The position numbers and the translations under genes were made by a program. This document shows, one piece after another, positions 26,816-37,134 of a stretch of DNA of 64,000 bases. The DNA is from Enterobacter kobei (GTDB taxonomy: Bacteria > Pseudomonadota > Gammaproteobacteria > Enterobacterales > Enterobacteriaceae), in assembly GCF_018323985.1 (NCBI RefSeq), contig NZ_AP024590.1:2914001-2978000 (forward strand), read 5' to 3'. Positions within the stretch are counted from its first letter, which is position 1. The number at the start of each line of letters is the position of its first letter. Under the pieces are notes generated by a model. The model searched no databases. It had not been told where the DNA came from and saw only the letters and a list, made by a program, of their open reading frames with translations.

Positions 26816-27673
26816 GTGAAAGCTGACAACCCTTTTGATCTATTGCTACCAGCTGCTATGGCGAAAGTTGCCGAAGAAGCCGGTGTCTATAAAGCAACGA
26901 AACATCCGCTGACCACCTTCTACCTGGCGATCACGGCGGGCGTATTCATCTCCATCGCTTTTGTGTTTTACATCACTGCCACGACCGGCACCGCGGAGGT
27001 ACCCTTCGGGATTGCCAAGCTGATTGGCGGCATATGTTTCTCACTCGGGCTGATCCTGTGCGTCATCTGCGGCGCCGACCTGTTTACGTCAACTGTTCTG
27101 ATTGTCGTGGCGAAAGCCAGCGGACGCATTACCTGGGGCCAGCTTGCCCGCAACTGGGTAAACGTTTATGTCGGCAACCTGATTGGTGCGCTATTATTCG
27201 TACTGTTGATGTGGTTATCTGGTGAATATATGGTCGCTAACGGTGGCTGGGGACTGAACCTCCTGCAAACCGCCGATCATAAAATGCATCACACTTTTGT
27301 CGAAGCCGTGGCTCTTGGGATCCTGGCAAACCTGATGGTCTGTCTGGCGGTATGGATGAGTTACTCCGGCCGTAGCCTGATGGACAAAGCGTTAATCATG
27401 GTTCTGCCCGTCGGCATGTTTGTCGCCAGCGGCTTTGAGCACAGTATTGCAAATATGTTTTTGATCCCGCTGGGTATCGTAATTCGTCATTTTGCAGCGC
27501 CGGAGTTCTGGACCGCGATCGGTTCCACTCCAGAAAGTTTTTCTCACCTGACAGTGATGAACTTCATAACAGATAACCTGATCCCCGTAACAATCGGGAA
27601 CATTATCGGTGGGGGTTTACTTGTTGGGTTGACATACTGGGTCATTTACCTGCGTGGCGACGACCATCATTAA
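26816..27673 (+). CDS. focA: Formate channel FocA
   Basis: Pentameric formate/formic acid channel of the FNT family in the inner membrane; it exports and re-imports formate made by PflB. The start is the GTG at 26816, as in E. coli, behind an AAAGAGAGAG purine run; it gives 285 residues beginning VKADNPFDLLLPAAM, read with initiator Met. Six membrane segments are visible. The signatures GADLFTSTVLIVVAK and ASGFEHSIANMF hold the conserved Thr (omega loop region) and central His. pflB follows after 51 bases on the same transcript. Confidence 0.98.
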   Translation: MKADNPFDLLLPAAMAKVAEEAGVYKATKHPLTTFYLAITAGVFISIAFVFYITATTGTAEVPFGIAKLIGGICFSLGLILCVICGADLFTSTVLIVVAKASGRITWGQLARNWVNVYVGNLIGALLFVLLMWLSGEYMVANGGWGLNLLQTADHKMHHTFVEAVALGILANLMVCLAVWMSYSGRSLMDKALIMVLPVGMFVASGFEHSIANMFLIPLGIVIRHFAAPEFWTAIGSTPESFSHLTVMNFITDNLIPVTIGNIIGGGLLVGLTYWVIYLRGDDHH

Positions 27674-27724
27674 TGGTTGCCTCAGGCAGTAAATAAAAAA
27701 TCCACTTAAGAAGGTAGGTATCAT

Positions 27725-30007
<2,283 letters not shown>

Positions 30008-30036
30008 TTTCATGTCTGACTGAAAAAGCGTACAAT

Positions 30037-30064
30037 AAAGGCTCCACTTATGTGGGGCCTTTTT
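30037..30064 (+). terminator. Intrinsic terminator after pflB
   Basis: AAAGGC-CCAC paired with GTGG-GCCTTT around TTAT, with one opposed T/G pair, followed by a run of T. pflA, 133 bases further on, therefore needs its own promoter or read-through. Confidence 0.85.
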
Positions 30065-30196
30065 AACAGCTTTCCCTCTCCAACGAGCCTGCTTTGCCAA
30101 GCGTCTTTTCAGGCCATTGCCAAAACAGACTTAACACAGCCGGATTGAGCTGTGCAATACAAGCCCAGGATGGGCTACACCTGGAGATACATCGCA

Positions 30197-30937
30197 ATGT
30201 CAGTGATCGGTCGAATTCACTCCTTTGAATCCTGTGGCACCGTAGATGGTCCCGGCATTCGCTTTATTACCTTCTTCCAGGGCTGCCTGATGCGCTGCCT
30301 GTACTGCCATAACCGTGACACCTGGGATACCCACGGCGGTAAAGAAGTGACGGTGGAAGAGCTGATGAAAGAAGTGGTGACCTATCGCCACTTTATGAAC
30401 GCGTCCGGCGGCGGCGTTACCGCATCGGGCGGCGAGGCCATTCTCCAGGCTGAATTTGTTCGTGACTGGTTCCGCGCCTGTCACAAGGAAGGTATTCATA
30501 CCTGCCTCGATACTAACGGCTTTGTGCGTCGCTACGATCCTGTCATTGATGAACTGCTGGACGTTACCGACCTGGTGATGCTCGATCTTAAACAAATGAA
30601 CGATGAGATCCACCAGAACCTGGTCGGCGTCTCCAATCACCGGACGCTCGAGTTTGCGCGCTATCTTTCGAAGAAAAATATTAAGGTCTGGATCCGCTAT
30701 GTTGTGGTGCCGGGCTGGTCAGACGATGATGATTCCGCCCACCGTTTAGGTGAATTCACGCGCGATATGGGTAACGTCGAAAAAATCGAACTGCTGCCCT
30801 ATCACGAGCTGGGCAAACATAAATGGGTGGCGATGGGTGAAGAGTACAAACTTGATGGCGTACACCCACCTAAAAAAGAGACCATGGAACGCGTAAAAGG
30901 CATTCTTGAGCAGTATGGTCACAAGGTCATGTACTGA
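30197..30937 (+). CDS. pflA: Pyruvate formate-lyase 1-activating enzyme PflA
   Basis: Radical-SAM enzyme that abstracts hydrogen from the PflB glycine. The ATG at 30197 has GGAG ten bases upstream and yields 246 residues, the E. coli length; a 15-codon upstream extension has no support. The cluster-binding C-x3-C-x2-C motif is C30-LMR-C34-LY-C37. The GGE-type SAM motif appears in ASGGEAIL. It is 189 bases from pflB and followed by a strong hairpin terminator. Confidence 0.99.
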   Translation: MSVIGRIHSFESCGTVDGPGIRFITFFQGCLMRCLYCHNRDTWDTHGGKEVTVEELMKEVVTYRHFMNASGGGVTASGGEAILQAEFVRDWFRACHKEGIHTCLDTNGFVRRYDPVIDELLDVTDLVMLDLKQMNDEIHQNLVGVSNHRTLEFARYLSKKNIKVWIRYVVVPGWSDDDDSAHRLGEFTRDMGNVEKIELLPYHELGKHKWVAMGEEYKLDGVHPPKKETMERVKGILEQYGHKVMY

Positions 30938-30955
30938 TCGCGTAAGAGCAGTAAT

Positions 30956-30988
30956 AAGCCCGGTGCCGCAAAGCCACCGGGCTTTTTT
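30956..30988 (+). terminator. Intrinsic terminator after pflA
   Basis: AAGCCCGGTG (30956-30965) pairs perfectly with CACCGGGCTT (30975-30984), followed by six T in total. On the opposite strand the same stem lies after the CigR-like gene but lacks a T run there. Confidence 0.95.
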
Positions 30989-30990
30989 AT

Positions 30991-31449
30991 TTATTCGAAC
31001 ACACCGTTAATCACTGCCGTCACAATGGCAGTACTGAGCGCAATCAATACCAGATCGTCACCAGCGATACGCCATTCATAACCCGGATAAGACGGCAATT
31101 GTCCCAGCATTGAAGCCGGCACCATTTTTTTGGCAATACCCGGCGGCAATGGCTTACCGCGCGCCAGATTTTTGGCGATGCCGGGTGGCAGTGAATCGTA
31201 GCCTGTCAGGCCATAATTAACGGCCAGCGAACGGGCGCGATCGTAACTCAGCCGGACAGAGACATCATCACTGACATTTTTCTTGTCTGCCTTGCCCTGA
31301 TTGCCGTGCTCCGCATGACCATGATTACCACTGTTGCCATGATTTCCCCCATGGTTACCATTTCCGGGGTTCGCCATAACAGGCGCGGAAATAAAACTCA
31401 GGGATAACACGACTGCCAGCGTGAGCGTATTAAAACGACGTAGATGCAT
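30991..31449 (-). CDS. CigR/RcnB-family secreted or membrane-anchored protein
   Basis: 152-residue protein not present at this place in E. coli K-12. It has a signal peptide (MHLRRFNTLTLAVVLSLSFISAPVMA, about 26 residues). A low-complexity region rich in Gly, His and Asn (about residues 27-56) follows. Then comes the RcnB-type core with YDSLPPGIAKNLARGKPLPP, in which the PPGIAK motif occurs twice. A hydrophobic C-terminal helix (LVLIALSTAIVTAVI) may anchor it in a membrane. Relatives include the periplasmic RcnB and Salmonella CigR, an anti-virulence protein; function here is not known. The His-rich stretch could bind metal. An AAGG site precedes the ATG. It is enclosed by the pflA and ycaD terminator hairpins as a single-gene unit. 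Confidence 0.85.
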   Translation of the reverse strand: MHLRRFNTLTLAVVLSLSFISAPVMANPGNGNHGGNHGNSGNHGHAEHGNQGKADKKNVSDDVSVRLSYDRARSLAVNYGLTGYDSLPPGIAKNLARGKPLPPGIAKKMVPASMLGQLPSYPGYEWRIAGDDLVLIALSTAIVTAVINGVFE

Positions 31450-31540
31450 AATTGCCGCCTTAGAGAGGAGTAAACGCAGGGGTAATTATCGTCCGTTCCG
31501 CTTAACAAAAACAGTAAATAAATCCTGGAAAGAAGACGTA

Positions 31541-31569
31541 AAAAAAGCCTGTCGTGGACAGGCTTTTTT
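31541..31569 (-). terminator. Bidirectional terminator after ycaD
   Basis: Perfect 13-bp stem AAAAAAGCCTGTC (31541-31553) with GACAGGCTTTTTT (31557-31569) and a three-base loop. The A and T runs make it work on both strands; it sits five bases after the ycaD stop, on the upstream side of the CigR-like gene. Confidence 0.93.
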
Positions 31570-31574
31570 ATTTA

Positions 31575-32723
31575 TCAGGCATGAGCCACTGGCGTCGGAT
31601 GCTGACCTGCTTTGCGCAGCAGCATCAGCAAATAGATAAAGGAGACGCTGGCGATCATGATAAACAGTAAGTTGTCGGAATAACTTTGCATCAGCATGGC
31701 GGTAAAGGTCGGGCCAAACAGACTGCCGACGGTATAGCTGAGCAGAAGCGCCTGATTCATTGCCACCAGTTGATGATGTTCGACCTTTTCACAGGCCCAG
31801 GCCATCGCCACCGGATAGAGCGTAAAACCGGCCGCACCCAGAACGAACAGTGCCGGTGCCATCGCAGCATTGCTGAGCATGGCGAAACATCCCATGATCA
31901 CCACAAAAACTTGTACGCGTAATACCAGCAGACGACCAAAGCGATCCGCCAGCCGACCAATCGGCCACTGCCCGACGATACCGGCGCTGACCATCACAGC
32001 CATCCAGAAACCAATGCCCGCATCGCTCACACCGCGGTGGTTCAGCCAGAGGGGCATCAGACCATACAGTGAACCCAGCACGATGCCGGAGATAATACAG
32101 CCATTAACGCCCAGGCGCGCCTGACGCAGACGCAACATTGGCCAGACGCTGGTGGCTTCCTGATGTTCACTGTTCTGATCGACAATGCGGGTAAACACCA
32201 GTGGCAGGATCGCGGCCAGCACAATACCCGTCACCCATGGCAATACATGCATCAGTTCGGTCGAAAGCTTGCTGACCATCAGCTGTCCCAGCACCGTACC
32301 GATATAATAAACCATCATATAAGCGGCCAGCAGACGGCCACGATTGCGTGAAGTGCCGCTGCACATCAGCGCACTTTCCACCACCACCCAGATCATGGCG
32401 CAGCCAATACCGGCGATAAAGCGCCATAGCATCCAGTTCCAGAAGCCCACCATCAGGCCGAGGCCGACACAGCCGCTGGCGAACACCAGCGATGCAATGT
32501 AGTAGCTACGGTTAAACCCCATGCGTTTAATCAGACGCCCGGTCAGCAGGGTACCGACAAGATTGCCGGTAAAAAAGGCGGAGCCGACCATACCAACCTG
32601 CCACACCGGAAGGTTTTCATGGGCGAGCCAAAGCGGGACGAGCGTGTTCAGCGTTGCGATCGCCAGCGTCAGCATTAACAGGCCGCAGAGCAGTAACAGC
32701 ACCGGCCGGGTATAAGTAAACAT
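31575..32723 (-). CDS. ycaD: MFS transporter YcaD
   Basis: Major-facilitator protein with twelve predicted membrane helices, substrate unknown. I use the ATG ending at 32723 (MFTYTRPVLLLL), giving 382 residues as in E. coli. The ribosome site there is weak, and an ATG pair at 32762-32765 behind GGTGGC would add 14 residues, so the start is uncertain. The MFS motif A-like segment GRLIKRMGFNRSYY lies between helices 2 and 3, with a second copy GRLADRFGRLLVLR in the second half. E. coli has ycaM on one side and ycaC on the other; both are missing here. Confidence 0.93.
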   Translation of the reverse strand: MFTYTRPVLLLLCGLLMLTLAIATLNTLVPLWLAHENLPVWQVGMVGSAFFTGNLVGTLLTGRLIKRMGFNRSYYIASLVFASGCVGLGLMVGFWNWMLWRFIAGIGCAMIWVVVESALMCSGTSRNRGRLLAAYMMVYYIGTVLGQLMVSKLSTELMHVLPWVTGIVLAAILPLVFTRIVDQNSEHQEATSVWPMLRLRQARLGVNGCIISGIVLGSLYGLMPLWLNHRGVSDAGIGFWMAVMVSAGIVGQWPIGRLADRFGRLLVLRVQVFVVIMGCFAMLSNAAMAPALFVLGAAGFTLYPVAMAWACEKVEHHQLVAMNQALLLSYTVGSLFGPTFTAMLMQSYSDNLLFIMIASVSFIYLLMLLRKAGQHPTPVAHA

Positions 32724-32950
32724 GGATGAAAAACCGTGAGGGTGATCAGAATTCGAGCGCATCATGCCACCGGCAAAAACTTTGTCAATCTACGGAAAAT
32801 GGCACAGTGAGTGTTTTTGAGGGCGTCGATTGAATTTACTCATCCAACGCAACGGGTAAGGCGTGAGGAAAGTGAATAGCTTGATGTTTTATATGAATTA
32901 TTTCTGACATCAGGCATTACATTCGGTCGAAATATTTCATGGTAGAAAAC

Positions 32951-32988
32951 CGCTAAAACCAAGGGGGGTGTGCCCCCCGGTTTTAGCG
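32951..32988 (-). terminator. Unusually long stem-loop after dmsC
   Basis: CGCTAAAACC (32951-32960), an AA bulge and GGGGGG pair with CCCCCC and GGTTTTAGCG (to 32988): 16 base pairs around a TGTG loop. It begins eight bases beyond the dmsC stop. On the minus strand it is followed by GTTTTC, so it probably ends the dms transcript. The remainder of the 32724-32950 gap shows only an AT-rich stretch with the likely ycaD promoter. Confidence 0.75.
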
Positions 32989-32996
32989 TCGATCAC

Positions 32997-33860
32997 TCAG
33001 CCAGCTACCGCCATGCCGACCGTCATGTGTAAACCATAAAAAATGCCGCGCGCGATCAACTCGCCTGCCAGCACCAGCACAAATGCCACCGACAGTAGCG
33101 GCACGGCAGGCTGGCGGTTTTTAAGCTGCGGGATGATCCACATCGCCAGGGCCACCAGTAGCAACACCACGCGCCATGCCATCAGGGTGCCATACGCTGG
33201 CACCAGCGTTGCCGCCTGCTGAACGGAGCTGGAAATACCTGCCAGTTCGTTGCCCTGCATCAGGCCAGCGACAAGGCTGATCATCAATGCCAGTAACGTC
33301 ACCATCGGCAAACCGCGCATTGCACAGGCCTGAAAACCGGCCGCTCGCAGCAGCAGATAGCCCAGCAGCGGACCCGCAATCAGCATGGTCAGGAAAAAGC
33401 CCAGCGGCGTCCACAGGCTAAACCAGGTGGGAATGGTGTCGATGCTGTCGTAGACCCGTGCCATCATCCAGACAAATACCAGCCCCAGTAACGCCGTCAC
33501 TACCAGCCAGACACGTAACAGCGCGTGCGGCATCTTATTCACCATCGCCAGGAGCCAGCCCACACCGCCCACGGTAAAGAACAGCGCACCGCTGGCGATT
33601 TCATTGCTGAGTGCCGAGTGACCAACGCGATTTAACGCATTGAAGGCGCGCAGTGGCGATCCCAGATGCAGAGTCGAGGCCACAAACGCCAGCCCCATTA
33701 ATATCCACAGACCGACCATAGCGGTGATGATCCGTTGCCGTTGTGTCGAGGTCATTTCACTGCGCAGCAGCGCGATGGCGAGTACGATAAATCCTCCCAC
33801 CACACACTGACCGAACACGGTAAAAATCATTAGCGGCCATTCATGCCATCCGTTGCCCAT
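32997..33860 (-). CDS. dmsC: DMSO reductase membrane anchor DmsC
   Basis: Integral membrane subunit that binds menaquinol and anchors DmsAB. The 287 residues equal E. coli DmsC, with eight membrane helices. The start MGNGWHEWPLMIFTVFGQCVVGG is characteristic of the family. A GGAGG site overlaps the dmsB end, and only one base separates the two genes. The C-terminal hydrophobic segments end in GMAVAG. Confidence 0.98.
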   Translation of the reverse strand: MGNGWHEWPLMIFTVFGQCVVGGFIVLAIALLRSEMTSTQRQRIITAMVGLWILMGLAFVASTLHLGSPLRAFNALNRVGHSALSNEIASGALFFTVGGVGWLLAMVNKMPHALLRVWLVVTALLGLVFVWMMARVYDSIDTIPTWFSLWTPLGFFLTMLIAGPLLGYLLLRAAGFQACAMRGLPMVTLLALMISLVAGLMQGNELAGISSSVQQAATLVPAYGTLMAWRVVLLLVALAMWIIPQLKNRQPAVPLLSVAFVLVLAGELIARGIFYGLHMTVGMAVAG

Positions 33861-33861
33861 T

Positions 33862-34479
33862 TCACACCTCCTGCGGGTTGGCCAGAAAGCCGGTCTTGTC
33901 CCCGGTCGGGCGGCTATTGGCGTTAGGTTTGATCACGATATTCGGGCGGGTAAAACGCCCGGACGGCAGCGGAGCCACCGCATCCAGCGTGCCGTACTTT
34001 TTACGCAGCTCGTCGATGGGCGCAAAATCCAGCGCGCGCAACGGGCAGGACTCGACGCAGATCGGTTTTTTGCCCTCCGCCACGCGTGAGTGGCAGCCGT
34101 CGCATTTTGTCATGTGGCCTTTGGCGGCGTTGTACTGCGGCGCGCCGTACGGACAGGCCATGTGACAGTAGCGGCAGCCGATGCAGACGTCTTCATTGAC
34201 CACCACAAAGCCGTCGTCGCGCTTGTGCATCGCCCCGCTGGGGCAGACTTTGGTGCAGGCCGGATCTTCGCAGTGGTTGCAGGCAATCGACAGGTAATAC
34301 GCAAATACGTTCTGCTGCCAGACGCCGTTGTCCTCCTGCCAGTCTCCGCCCGCGTATTCATAAATGCGCCGGAAACTGACGTCCGGGGTCAGATCTTTGT
34401 AATCTTTGCAGGCCAGCTCGCAGGTTTTGCACCCGGTGCAGCGGCTGGAATCAATATAAAAGCCGTACTGAGTTGTCAT
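33862..34479 (-). CDS. dmsB: DMSO reductase iron-sulfur subunit DmsB
   Basis: Carries electrons from DmsC to the molybdenum subunit through four [4Fe-4S] clusters. The 205-residue product starts MTTQYGFYIDSSRCTGCKTCELACKD. Further ferredoxin motifs follow: CNHCEDPACTKVCPSGAM, CIGCRYCHMACPYGAP and CDGCHSRVAEGKKPICVESCP. An AGGAG site stands six bases before the ATG; dmsA ends ten bases upstream. Confidence 0.99.
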   Translation of the reverse strand: MTTQYGFYIDSSRCTGCKTCELACKDYKDLTPDVSFRRIYEYAGGDWQEDNGVWQQNVFAYYLSIACNHCEDPACTKVCPSGAMHKRDDGFVVVNEDVCIGCRYCHMACPYGAPQYNAAKGHMTKCDGCHSRVAEGKKPICVESCPLRALDFAPIDELRKKYGTLDAVAPLPSGRFTRPNIVIKPNANSRPTGDKTGFLANPQEV

Positions 34480-34489
34480 GGGTTACTCC

Positions 34490-36934
34490 TTAAACCTTCT
34501 CGACCTGGACGAGGTTGCTGTGCGATGGGTTACCTTTCGCCAGCGGTGACGGGCGCTGCGTGGTCAGCACGTTGATGCAGCCACCTTTGTCGATGCCCTT
34601 ACCATCCGGGTCATACCAGGCTCCCTCCCCTAAGGCCACGACGCCGGGAAGAATGCGCGGTGTGACTTTCGCTTCGATATGCACTTCACCGCGGCCATTG
34701 AAAATACGCACCTTGTCGCCGCTGGTGATGCCACGCTGTTTCGCGTCGAGCGGGTTGATCCACATCTCCTGCCGGCACGCAGCTTTCAGCACATCGACGT
34801 TACCGTAGGTGGAGTGAGTGCGGGCTTTGTAGTGGAAACCGGTAAGCTGCAACGGCCATTTCGCGCGCAGCGGATCGTCGTGATGCTCGAAGCCCGGGCT
34901 GTACACCGGCAACGGATGGATCACATCACCGTCCGGCAGTTCCCAGTTCGCGGCGATCTCAGCCAATTGCGTAGAATAAATCTCGATTTTACCCGACGGG
35001 GTTGTCAGCGGGTTCGCCTGCGGATCGTTGCGGAACGCCTGATAGGCCACGTGATGCCCCTCAGGATCGCGCTGTTTGAAGATGCCCTGCGCGCGGAATT
35101 CCTCAAAAGTGGGCAACGCCGGGATCGATGCACGGGACTGTTCATAGAGATGGCGCAACCAGCCTTCCTGCGTACGTCCTTCGGTAAACTGCGCCTCAAC
35201 GCCCATGCGTTTTGCCAGCTCCGTTGTCATCTCATAAATGGTTTTGCATTCAAACAGCGGTGAGATGGCCTGATCCGCAAAGATCACGTAGTCCATGTTG
35301 CCGCAGGAGGCATCCAGCGCGAAGTCCATCTGCTCTGATGCCGTGCAATCCGGCAGGATAACATCGGCATACTTCGCCGAGGCGGTCATGTGGCAGTCCA
35401 CCACCACAATCAGCTCGCATTTTTTATCATCCTGTAAAATTTCATGCGTGCGGTTGATGTCCGAATGCTGGTTGATCAGGCAGTTACCGGCATAGTTCCA
35501 GATCATTTTGATCGGCACATCGAGCTTGTCTTTGCCCCGCACGCCATCGCGGGTGGCGGTCATTTCCGGTCCGCGTTCAATGGCATCGGTCCACATGAAC
35601 ATGGAGATGCTGGTCTGTACCGGATTTTCGAGGGTAGGCATACGTTCAAACGGCATCGAATAAGCGCCTTCACGCGCGCCGCTGTTCCCACCATTGATCC
35701 CCACATTACCGGTCAGCAGCGGCAGCATGGCAATGGCACGGGACACCAGTTCGCCATTTGAATGGCGCTGCGGGCCCCAGCCCTGCGAGATAAAGGCCGG
35801 TTTCGCCATGGCGATTTCGCGCGCCAGCTTCACGATGCGGGCAGCCGGAATACCGGTAATGGCCGCCGCCCATTCCGGCGTTTTGGCGATACCGTCACTG
35901 CCATTGCCCTGGATGTAGGCTTTGTAATGCCCGTTTGCCGGGGCGCCTTCCGGTAACGTGGTTTCATCGTAGCCCACGCAGTATTTATCGAGGAAAGGCT
36001 TATCCACGAGATTTTCATCGATCATCACCCAGGCAAGCGCCGATACCAGCGCCGCATCGGTTCCCGGGCGAATGGGGATCCATTCGTCTTCACGGCCCGC
36101 CCCGGTGTCGGTATAGCGCGGATCGATGATAATCATGCGCGCCTTTGATTTTTCCCGCGCCTGCTCGACATAGTAGGTCACCCCGCCGCCGCTCATGCGC
36201 GTCTCACCGGGGTTATTGCCAAACAGCACTACCAGCTGGCTGTTTTCAATATCCGACGGGCTGTTGCCGTCGGCCCAGCCGCCATAGGTGTAATTCAGAC
36301 CCGCCGCGATTTGGGCAGTGGAATAGTCACCATAATGATTCAGGTAGCCACCGCAGCAGTTCATCAGGCGGGCGATCAGCGTTTTACCGGGTGGCCATGA
36401 GCGCGTCATCGTGCCGCCGAGCGTGCCGGTGCCGTAGTTCAGGTAGATGGACTCATTGCCGTAATCTTTGATCAGGCGCTGCATGGTGCCGGCGATGGTG
36501 TCAAAAGCCTCATCCCAGCTGATGGGTTCAAACTTCCCTTCCCCACGTTTGCCCACGCGTTTCATCGGCTGTTTCAGGCGATCCGGATTGTAGACGCGGC
36601 GACGCATTGACCGTCCACGCAGACAGGCGCGCACCTGATGCAGCCCGTCGTAGTTGTCATCACCGGTATTGTCGGTTTCGACATACTTAATTTTGCCGTC
36701 CACCACATGCATGCGTAACGGGCAGCGGCTGCCGCAGTTGACGGTGCAGGCGCTCCAGACGACTTTCTCAGCAGCAGTGCCGGGCGCAATGGCTTCTGCG
36801 GCACGGGCGATACGGGAAAAAGGTAAGCTCAGGGCGCTACTGGCGGCAGCAAGGCCACCGATGGCTGAGGTTTTCATCAGGCTGCGTCGGCTCACCCCGG
36901 CATTGAGTAACGCCTCGGGAACAGATATTTTCAT
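34490..36934 (-). CDS. dmsA: DMSO reductase catalytic subunit DmsA
   Basis: Molybdopterin-guanine-dinucleotide oxidoreductase that reduces DMSO and amine N-oxides in anaerobic respiration. The 814 residues match E. coli DmsA. A twin-arginine signal with SRRSLMKTS at residues 15-23 sends it through Tat. Cysteines in CTVNCGSRCPL (from residue 63) and VRACLRGRS form the N-terminal Fe-S site. The MGD-binding domains fill the rest, for example LVVLFGNNPGETRMSGGG and GDKVRIFNGRGEVHIEA. Upstream are an FNR site and a palindrome; the operon order dmsA-B-C is the classical one. Confidence 0.99.
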   Translation of the reverse strand: MKISVPEALLNAGVSRRSLMKTSAIGGLAAASSALSLPFSRIARAAEAIAPGTAAEKVVWSACTVNCGSRCPLRMHVVDGKIKYVETDNTGDDNYDGLHQVRACLRGRSMRRRVYNPDRLKQPMKRVGKRGEGKFEPISWDEAFDTIAGTMQRLIKDYGNESIYLNYGTGTLGGTMTRSWPPGKTLIARLMNCCGGYLNHYGDYSTAQIAAGLNYTYGGWADGNSPSDIENSQLVVLFGNNPGETRMSGGGVTYYVEQAREKSKARMIIIDPRYTDTGAGREDEWIPIRPGTDAALVSALAWVMIDENLVDKPFLDKYCVGYDETTLPEGAPANGHYKAYIQGNGSDGIAKTPEWAAAITGIPAARIVKLAREIAMAKPAFISQGWGPQRHSNGELVSRAIAMLPLLTGNVGINGGNSGAREGAYSMPFERMPTLENPVQTSISMFMWTDAIERGPEMTATRDGVRGKDKLDVPIKMIWNYAGNCLINQHSDINRTHEILQDDKKCELIVVVDCHMTASAKYADVILPDCTASEQMDFALDASCGNMDYVIFADQAISPLFECKTIYEMTTELAKRMGVEAQFTEGRTQEGWLRHLYEQSRASIPALPTFEEFRAQGIFKQRDPEGHHVAYQAFRNDPQANPLTTPSGKIEIYSTQLAEIAANWELPDGDVIHPLPVYSPGFEHHDDPLRAKWPLQLTGFHYKARTHSTYGNVDVLKAACRQEMWINPLDAKQRGITSGDKVRIFNGRGEVHIEAKVTPRILPGVVALGEGAWYDPDGKGIDKGGCINVLTTQRPSPLAKGNPSHSNLVQVEKV

Positions 36935-37042
36935 AAAGACTCACTTTGATTGCTCACGAAAAAACAATCGCTATATAGTTTTCCATATAACGAATTAACC
37001 ATTTTTAAGTTTTTTATGCTGCGCTAGTACAAAGTGAGTATT

Positions 37043-37062
37043 ACCCTTTTAACTAAAAGGGT
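37043..37062. repeat. Palindrome in the dmsA promoter
   Basis: Arms ACCCTTTT (37043-37050) and AAAAGGGT (37055-37062) are exact complements around four bases. On the minus strand a -10-like TAATAC (37043-37038) overlaps one end, so the palindrome fills the -35 to -10 spacer. This is the position of an operator; NarL represses dms in E. coli, and the heptamer TACCCTT is one base off the NarL motif. Confidence 0.6.
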
Positions 37063-37064
37063 TA

Positions 37065-37078
37065 TTGTTCGGTATCAA
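37065..37078 (-). promoter_or_regulatory. FNR site of the dmsABC promoter
   Basis: On the minus strand TTGAT-ACCG-AACAA matches FNR consensus TTGAT-N4-ATCAA with two changes in one half. The centre is 41.5 bases from a predicted start near 37030, the class II position. In E. coli dmsABC is FNR-dependent. Confidence 0.8.
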
Positions 37079-37087
37079 TGAGGCAAT

Positions 37088-37110
37088 AAAAAAGCGCCCG
37101 CAGGCGCTTT
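37088..37110 (-). terminator. Intrinsic terminator after serS
   Basis: AAAGCGCC (37091-37098) pairs with GGCGCTTT (37103-37110); on the minus strand six T follow. It lies 25 bases after the serS stop, just before the dmsA control region. Confidence 0.9.
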
Positions 37111-37134
37111 AAAACGTGATGTGTGACGCGTGGA

